From positions 1,955,001-2,019,000 of the forward strand of contig JAQPZY010001569.1 of NCBI GenBank assembly GCA_029931535.1: a DNA stretch of 64,000 nucleotides, given 5' to 3'. The notes under the pieces were generated by a model. That model saw only the letters and a program-made list of their open reading frames with translations. It was not told where the DNA came from and searched no databases. Source of the stretch: Margaritifera margaritifera. Taxonomy: Eukaryota > Mollusca > Bivalvia > Unionida > Margaritiferidae. A program made the position numbers and the translations under genes. Positions 58,081-64,000 of the stretch are shown here, piece after piece (positions within the stretch are counted from its first letter, which is position 1; each line of letters begins with the position of its first letter).

Positions 58081-58111
58081 TATATATATATATGAATTAC
58101 ATTGCACTTAC

Positions 58112-58160
58112 ATATGCAGCTTTTGTGGGATTATCTCTGGTCTCTCTGTGTTCTTGAAAG
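58112..58160 (-). CDS. internal coding exon, 49 nt
   Basis: The minus strand has acceptor TTCATTTTTACAG and donor TAT|GTAAGTG. The exon begins with one base that completes an AGC codon with the preceding exon's AG, then reads FQEHRETRDNPTKAAY and ends in phase 0. Short but with two good splice sites and exact phase fit to 58821-58873. Confidence 0.65.
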
Positions 58161-58820
58161 CTGTAAAAATGAAAAGCGATACAAATTAACATTATGACAA
58201 GTAAAATAATGAATTACAAAAGGAAATTCTATATCAATTTTTGGAATAGTTTTTCCATAATGTACAGCTTTAATATGAGAGAATGAACTACAACAAATTC
58301 TTCAAACAGACACTTATCATGTATTGAACAAACCTTTTCACATGAAAGGAAATAACAAATGTAAAGCTTCCATATAGTAAATTAAAGTGAACATAAATAT
58401 GCAAGCTGAATTGCAAGCATCTTGATAAACATGTCATAAGAAAAAAAGTTAACCTAAAGCTGAAGCTAGCCAGCCAACTGACTGATAAATGAAAGCCAGA
58501 TGAATATTGTGACAGCAATGTCTTGTCTTTTGTAACTTTTTTCAATACTGTGACAACAATGTCTTGTGTTTTGCAACATTGACAGCCAGATGAATATTGT
58601 CACAGCAATGTCTTGCTTTTTGTAACATTTGTCAATACTGTGACAGCAATGTCTTGTGTTTTGCAACATTGACAGCCAGAAGTATGGCATTTAAGAACAT
58701 GACTGCAGTGATCTATCATTTTTATATCCACTGAATCCAAAGCCATCCAAACATCTGCATTTAAATTTGGAATCCCTGGACTGATGGGATTTGAACTAGA
58801 TCACATGCTATTAATCTTAC
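58161..58820. other. intron containing a minisatellite
   Basis: At 58493-58682, units of about 45 and 90 bp repeat 'tgacagcaatgtcttg(t/c)' with 'ttttgcaacattgacagccaga'. The minus ORFs here are periodic. The rest shows nothing recognisable. Confidence 0.6.
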
Positions 58821-58873
58821 CTTCGAACAGATGACAGTGGAGTATCAGAGAGATCATCAAAATCGTAAGAGGG
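58821..58873 (-). CDS. internal coding exon, 53 nt
   Basis: The minus strand has acceptor TTTGTTTCTCTTTCAG and donor AG|GTAAGA. It starts in phase 0 with PSYDFDDLSDTPLSSVR and leaves AG for a codon completed by the next exon. The composition (aspartate and serine rich) matches the other exons of this gene. Confidence 0.7.
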
Positions 58874-59149
58874 CTGAAAGAGAAACAAAGATATATTTTT
58901 AACATTGACTCAAAGAGAGATAATATTCATCTGTCAGAATTAACATTTTTGTTTAGTTTTTTTTATTCCAAGAATGGCAAAAATAGACTGAAATTTCTGT
59001 ATCAGTGTAAGTTATTGCCTGTTTTCTTTTTACTTTTTTGTAACAAAGTTCTATCAATTGAAACAGGTGAATATCTTTAATTGATTACATTGGGTTGGAT
59101 TGAGTGTTAATTGAGTTTCTTGGATTTGTCTTATTAATATATCAATTGA
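58874..59149 (-). other. intron sequence, nothing recognised
   Basis: AT-rich intron start next to the acceptor. Confidence 0.4.
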
Positions 59150-59446
59150 GTCACTAAATACAGGAGTCCTTATCTTATAAGGCCTGTTATAAGAACTGAG
59201 TCACTTAATACATGATTCCTTATCTTATAAGACCTGTCTCAAGAACTGAGTCACTTAATACTGGAATCCTTAGCTTATAAGGCCTGTCTCAAGAACTGAG
59301 TCACTTAATACTGGAATCCTTAGCTTATAAGGCCTGTCTCAAGAACTGAGTCACTTAATACTGGAATCCTTAGCTTATAAGGCCTGTCTCAAGAACTGAG
59401 TCACTTAATACTGGAATCCTTAGCTTATAAGGCCTGTCTCAAGTAA
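59150..59446. repeat. 50-bp tandem array, 6 copies
   Basis: Units contain AAGAACTGAGTCACTTAATA and 'ctggaatccttagcttataaggcctgtctc'. The last four are virtually identical, the first two diverged. Confidence 0.95.
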
Positions 59447-59804
59447 GCTCACCACCTGATAAGAGCCCTGGCACCTCATGCAGCACAAATGTATAGGTCT
59501 ACATAGATCCGATGATCTACTGTTTTTAAAGATTAACAGTTTAATGTTTCTGTCAACAGGGGACTTACAATATGGGCTAAAAACAGTATGTACCCCGTCC
59601 CAAACAGGAATTAATTCCTGTTACATTATTAAATTGATTTTCAGAGAACTACATACTTAAATACAATAAGATACATTTGCAAATAATAGCATGTCTTGTA
59701 CCTACCTGTAACATATGTACAACTCTACCCATTAGTAGATGTCTGCATGTGCAATAAACAGTGCTTACTTAGCATTTGTTACATGTACATGTCACATCAG
59801 GAAC
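59447..59804. other. intron sequence, nothing recognised
   Basis: Small ORFs only. Confidence 0.4.
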
Positions 59805-59995
59805 ATTTATTGCCAGACTGGGGCTTGAACCAGGACCTCCCTAATTCTAGATGGGTGTATGACAGGTCTAAACTGATCCCACCACTGCCACCAAATATCA
59901 CAGGGGAAATATTTTCACCTGGACCAGAGTTTGAACATGGGACCTCTCTAACTCTAGATGGGCACTCTGCCACTTAAGCCATCTGAGCTGATACA
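59805..59995 (-). mobile_element. tRNA-like SINE, family 3, with a partly repeated head
   Basis: On the minus strand: AGCTCAGATGGCTTAAGTGG ('cagagtgcccatctagagttag' following) and a box B-like 'catgttcaaactctggtcc'. A second block at 59817-59860 repeats the 'cctgg(t)tcaagcccc' and 'catctagaattaggga' words. Head and body differ from families 1 and 2. Confidence 0.65.
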
Positions 59996-60280
59996 CAGAC
60001 CCATTCCTGCGACACACAAGCAAGCATCCTCCCTTATTTTTTTTTCTCTGAGGATTCCAATAATTTATTGAAAAGAAAAGAATATATCTTTCTACAGACT
60101 TATAAGTGCATTTTACCACTATTTTAGGACAGGGTATCCATCCTATGTGCCCACCATTGCAGTGTAAAAGGTGTGGCCTCTAAGAGTGGCACCACTGAAA
60201 TACTTTTTAAAATTTTTTTTTAATTTATTTATTTTATACAAAACTTTCAGGAAACTTATTAATACAGTCTACATGTATAT
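59996..60280. other. intron sequence, nothing recognised
   Basis: T-runs near 60037 and 60216; no exon. Confidence 0.35.
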
Positions 60281-60318
60281 ACCTACCTACCTACCTACCT
60301 ACCTACATACATACATTT
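60281..60318. repeat. (CTAC)n/(ATAC)n microsatellite
   Basis: About seven CTAC units followed by ATAC units. Confidence 0.95.
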
Positions 60319-61348
60319 ACTGAGTGTAGACATTTATGATAAATAAATATTAATGAATAGTAATTTATTGATCTGTGGTAACAAATCATGATTTGTATAA
60401 ATAAAACATTTTATTATATATTTAAGTGTGAAATATAGAAATTTACTGGTTAAATATTTTTCATATTTATTTAATTCTATATCTTCACATGTGAAAATTT
60501 TATCCTTATATTTTCACATGTGAAAATACAAGATTTCCCATCTCGCCATGCAATCCTTGCATGTGTGTGCCTATAGAAGTTATACTTGCAGCAAGAAAAA
60601 CTAGCATTTTGTGAGCTTGAGCAATAAATAGAAACTGCATTACCTTTCATGCACGAAATTAATTTTTGCTGAAGATATCTGACGCACCACTGTTTGCTTC
60701 TTTATGAAGTTATGTCCCTTTAAAAACCTTGACAACAATGTAAAAAAAAGTCGGTGTGCTGCATTGCTCAATTGAACTTGCTTTTACGGTCAGATAGGGT
60801 AAAACAGTTTACAAAATATGAAAAATTTAATTGATTTCAACATATCCCAAAAATATTGTTCTCTCAGATAGCTGATATTTTTTATGATCAACAAATAAAT
60901 GCGACTGATACTGAGGTGAACTTATGAAAAAGGGGGATGGGGGTGGTGTGATGAATTTAATCTTCAAAAGCTTTAATTCAGAAACTAGTTTGGTATAAAA
61001 GAAAATTTTCTTTTCCTGCATAAATACCAGATATATTTCAACTTGTGGTACAAAAAATGACATTTTAATTCATGGTCTTAACCACTCAATTAAAATATGA
61101 TGTTTTTTCTATCACATGATAAAACATATCCAGTATTAACATAGAGAAAGAACATATCCTATATGTAAGAGAAATTAATAAAAATGGACATTATATACAG
61201 CATACAAATTGAAAATGTGAATGGTGTGATTGTGATGAAAAAGTAAATAAAACCATAATATCTAGTCAATATTAACAAAAGTTAAAATATGGTGATTCAG
61301 GTGACGGGTTATGACAATGTGGTGCCAAATTACAACACCGCTTGTTAC
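60319..61348. other. intron sequence, nothing recognised
   Basis: AT-rich, with repeated 'ttttcacatgtgaaaat' palindromes at about 60483-60527. No exon supported. Confidence 0.45.
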
Positions 61349-61615
61349 CATCTCCAGACATCTGTCTGTGAATACACCATGATCACTTTGACTGACTGAG
61401 ACTGATTTCTGCTGAGTTGACACATTTTGGGCTTTAATAATTTCATCATCGTCATCTTCATCTGAACCATCATCTCCATCATAGTCATCATCATCTAAGC
61501 AATCGATCCTCTCACCATAAATATATACCTGTCGATATACGGGTTCTGACTTGTGTGCTGATGGAATCCCAATTCTACCCATCTTGGTCACATGTTCAAA
61601 TATTGCTGCGTTTGG
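61349..61615 (-). CDS. internal coding exon with two possible donors, acidic segment
   Basis: The minus strand has acceptor TTATCATGTTGCAG and starts in phase 0: PNAAIFEHVTKMGRIGIPSA then HKSEPVYRQ. A donor CAG|GTATAT would end the exon at 61529 (29 codons). If that site is skipped the frame stays open through an aspartate-rich run (LDDDDYDGDDGSDEDDDDE) and a serine-rich stretch to a donor ATG|GTAACA at 61349 (89 codons). Both ends are phase 0 and both fit the next exon, so alternative 5' splice-site use is plausible. The aspartate run is encoded by a GAT-type repeat and may vary in length. Confidence 0.65.
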
Positions 61616-62798
61616 CTGCAACATGATAAACAGTTTTTTGGTACATCACAGACATGGGAAAATCATAATTAATTGTTTTTTGTCTTTCATAACAGCTATA
61701 TTAAAACTGTCTACATCCAAATAATGTATAATGTTAATTTTCTTTGGCAAAGTATTGTATCAGAATAATATATCATAAACTGAGCAAAAGCAGATGACTG
61801 ATCATGATGTAAAAGAACTTTGTTGCTAAGGAAATATCAATATTTTTGGATTATGACAATAAATTTTGTTTGTTTTTTTGATTCTATCAAACTGCATCAT
61901 TACCAGTATTAACAGGTCATTCAGTTAAATAAGACATGCATTGCAACAAATAAGAGTATCTGCCTTGTTCAGGAAGTTTACCAATATATCAATATCCCTT
62001 TAAATGTCATTAATAAGAATCCATAATTATCCCTAAAATTTCCACAAAATATTTTTTAAATATATTTCTAAAAATCTCTAAAATTAAATAAACAGCAGTA
62101 TCCCTAAAATTCTGATAATTACTATCACATATTCCTTAAATTAAAAGATCAAATAATTTGTATTCATAGAACCCATATATAGGCCTTCTACAGCAAGGGA
62201 CATAACTGTGTTACTGGACAGAGAAAAAATTCATATGAACATACTATATAGTGAATATATTGGCAATTATTTATTCTGACTATATTGGAGAAAAGATCAG
62301 TAAGAGTAAAATTTAAAAATTGCCAAAACTATACCAAAGTAATTTACCAAACAGTGATGTTTAAACACACATTTTGACTATGTGCCAAATATAACCATCA
62401 TATAACCATTTCAGAAAATCACCAAATCAGATATAATTTACTATATATTAATATCACTTTTTGTTTCAAAAGAAAAGAGTCATAAGAATCTATCTTCCAG
62501 TTGTTTTTCTATTTCATGACTTCATTTGTCCAACTGAGTCCCATTCAAGATATATAGTCAAGAAACTTTCTTGCAACATTCTACTCAAAGAAGTGTATTT
62601 GTCAGTTGAAAATGCTAAAACAACCTTGAAAAAGCATAGACCCAGATCTTATGTTTCATAATGCGCTGACAGGTTAGGGTCTATGATATTCATTGCAATT
62701 ATGATTTTGAACAAACAGCATATACTTCGATCTGTGAGCAGATATAGGTCTATATTGTCCACAGTTGGGAGTTATTGAGGGGTAAATAGAGTATTTAC
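61616..62798. other. intron; diverged hairpin-core copy near its high end
   Basis: At about 62632-62790, 'catagacccagatctta', 'gacaggttagggtctatg' and 'cacagttggga' are remnants of the dispersed hairpin family. Otherwise nothing recognised. Confidence 0.5.
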
Positions 62799-62922
62799 CT
62801 CCATTATTGTCTTGTAACTGTGGTTCACTGGGTTTTGCTGGTGTTGGGTTGATCTAAGTCCAAAATTCAAAGCTTCAAACTCATATCCTGCAAACTCGCT
62901 CCCATCATCAAACTCTTCTGGC
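62799..62922 (-). CDS. internal coding exon, 124 nt
   Basis: The minus strand has acceptor TTCATTATTTCACAG and donor GAG|GTAAAT. It begins with one base completing a glycine codon from the previous exon, then reads PEEFDDGSEFAGYEFEALNF and GLRSTQHQQNPVNHSYKTIM, ending in phase 0. The aspartate, glutamate and aromatic pattern looks like real protein, and no stop occurs. I do not recognise a domain. Confidence 0.75.
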
Positions 62923-63029
62923 CTGTGAAATAATGAAAAAATGTCCATTAATGACCAAAAATGATACAAGTTAATTCAAAAAGACCACATACAAGAATAT
63001 GGCATACTTATAATCATAAAGGAACTTAC
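62923..63029 (-). other. short intron
   Basis: About 107 bp, bounded by donor GTAAGT and acceptor TTTCACAG on the minus strand. Confidence 0.6.
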
Positions 63030-63080
63030 CCACATATAACTCCTCCAGATGACACTGTGTACCATTCACCTTTTGATTCC
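63030..63080 (-). CDS. internal coding exon, 51 nt
   Basis: The minus strand has acceptor TTTCTGACACAG and donor GG|GTAAGT. It reads ESKGEWYTVSSGGVIC with one leading base and two trailing bases. The trailing GG plus the first G of the next exon makes glycine, so the phase fits exactly. The gene must continue upstream. Confidence 0.65.
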
Positions 63081-63403
63081 CTGTGTCAGAAATTTTTTCA
63101 TATGAAAAGTATTATAAAACAGAGAACCAGTTCAGAAATCCCACAGTATACTTGTGCCATCTAGAGACAAACAAGAGTGCTGGGTGAGTTGCAATGGAAC
63201 CCTTACAGATGTGACTCTTCCTACAACATTCTTTATTATTTCCATAAGATAAAATAAGATAATATAATAGAATAGAATAGAATAGAAATTTTTATCAATG
63301 GACTGCATTTTCTGCAATGGGATTGGCTTTATATGGTCACATGATACTGATGTGGAGTTTCCAATGCATTTTAGGTCAAGTCTTGTCTGTATGAACTACT
63401 TAC
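63081..63403 (-). other. intron with an AATAG/AAGAT simple repeat
   Basis: A pentanucleotide tract 'atagaatagaatagaatag' lies at about 63265-63287. Nothing else recognised. Confidence 0.5.
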
Positions 63404-63464
63404 ACCCCTGCTCCCTCCCCCTCCCGCAACTTCAGATCAAAATTTGCAACCCCAGATAAAATCT
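63404..63464 (-). CDS. possible further upstream coding exon
   Basis: The minus strand has a strong donor GT|GTAAGTAG at the low end and a weak acceptor CTTATCAG. Reading frame ILSGVANFDLKLREGEGAGV leaves GT, which with the G of the next exon gives valine and joins ESKGEW in phase. An acceptor at TTACAG near 63485 would extend it in the same frame. The phase fit supports it; the weak acceptor and possible repeat origin of 63480-63600 count against it. Confidence 0.3.
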
Positions 63465-63816
63465 CTGATAAGATGTTCAAACACTGTAATTGTCCAGTCC
63501 TTCCTGCACTCTAACACTCAACTCTGTATAGCCAAACAAAGCATATGGCAGGCTTAGACAGCGACTCTAATTCACATTCATAAATTACAGCAGTTCTGCC
63601 TCAACACAAGTTTGCCGAATCAATCAGCTGTTGCTATTCAAATGGACACTCATTTTTGTTTTAAATCTCGAATGGGTAGAAAGCAAGAGCAACTAATGCT
63701 AAACATGTTACCAAATCAACCACAAAGATAACAAAGTTTTTCACACTTTATTTATTTTGTGAGTGATTATGTAAAATTTACACTTCAATACATACCCAAT
63801 CTTCATAATTTGATCC
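63465..63816. other. upstream non-coding sequence, nothing firmly recognised
   Basis: Intron or upstream part of the gene. No start codon or promoter for the gene can be placed in the window. Confidence 0.4.
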
Positions 63817-63990
63817 TATATTATATTATATTATATTATATTATATTATATTATATTATATTATATTATATTATATTATATTATATTATATTGAATTATA
63901 TTATATTATATTATATTATATTATATTATATTATATTATATTATATTATATTATATTATATTATATTATATTATATTATATTATATATTA
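63817..63990. repeat. (TTATA)n microsatellite at the window end
   Basis: About 34 TTATA pentanucleotide repeats with one interruption (TTGAATTATA near 63891) and a degenerate end. Confidence 0.97.
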
Positions 63991-64000
63991 TACTCATACT

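Larger units (their letters stand above)
20901..58111 (-). other. very large intron of about 37 kb
   Basis: The donor at the low end of the exon 58112-58160 (GTAAGTG) and the acceptor next to 20900 are both phase 0. Between them I found no convincing minus-strand exon, only repeats and mobile elements listed separately. If a small exon was missed, this is two or more introns. Confidence 0.5.

Noticed and set aside
60483..60527. Palindromes TTTTCACATGTGAAAA as a regulatory site
   Set aside because: Short AT-rich palindromes are expected here by chance, and there is no context to assign a factor.
61262..61348. Extension of the exon's open frame to a stop at 61262
   Set aside because: The donor ATG|GTAACA at 61349 and the change in composition after it make this part more likely intron than a terminal exon.

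Overview
This window reads as nuclear DNA of an invertebrate, most likely a mollusc and probably a bivalve. It is AT-rich, intron-rich and full of short tandem arrays. It carries long arrays of roughly 145-170 bp units containing phrases such as 'ggggccataactc', two of them ending in ACAG-type microsatellite; I associate these with bivalve 'pearl'/Helitron-like repeats. There are also tRNA-derived SINEs and a Penelope-like retroelement. The species assignment is inference; no rRNA, tRNA or mitochondrial marker is present.

Coding content. I can support one host gene, on the minus strand, entering from beyond the right end of the window and ending at 8694. It is a chain of short exons read right to left: 63030-63080, 62799-62922, 61349(or 61529)-61615, 58821-58873, 58112-58160, 20814-20900, 13007-13192 and the terminal exon 8694-9236; a further upstream exon near 63404-63464 is possible. 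Every junction in this chain is phase-compatible and has GT/AG sites. The product is a largely disordered protein with acidic stretches, a charged coiled coil and a very acidic tail. I do not recognise the family. The intron between 58112 and 20900 is about 37 kb and holds most of the mobile DNA.

Layout. 1-8.5 kb: downstream flank with a SINE, a degenerate inverted array between GATA tracts, a 39-bp array and a pogo/Tigger-like MITE. 8.7-20.9 kb: the last three exons, separated by a 66-bp array, hairpin elements, a 617-bp perfect tandem duplication, a foldback element, a 34-copy 29-bp array and a pearl-like array. 21-26.3 kb: a nest of elements. A Penelope-like relic (RT plus GIY-YIG endonuclease, minus strand) is interrupted by a hAT MITE, by a 65-bp array grown from its own RT coding sequence, and by a short LTR retrotransposon with intact structural signals but only a gag-like ORF. 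26.8-42 kb: satellite arrays, a hAT transposase relic and a second SINE copy. 42-51 kb: two more pearl-like arrays (one split by a solo LTR) and further hairpin elements. 52.5-54 kb: a Tigger-like element inside a minisatellite. 57.6-63.5 kb: hairpin elements among the upstream exons. The window ends in a long TTATA microsatellite.

The most interesting biology is repeat turnover. Pieces of transposons (an RT motif, a MITE core) have become tandem satellites, and other transposons have then inserted into those satellites. I saw no CRISPR array, bacterial operon or new defence-type system.
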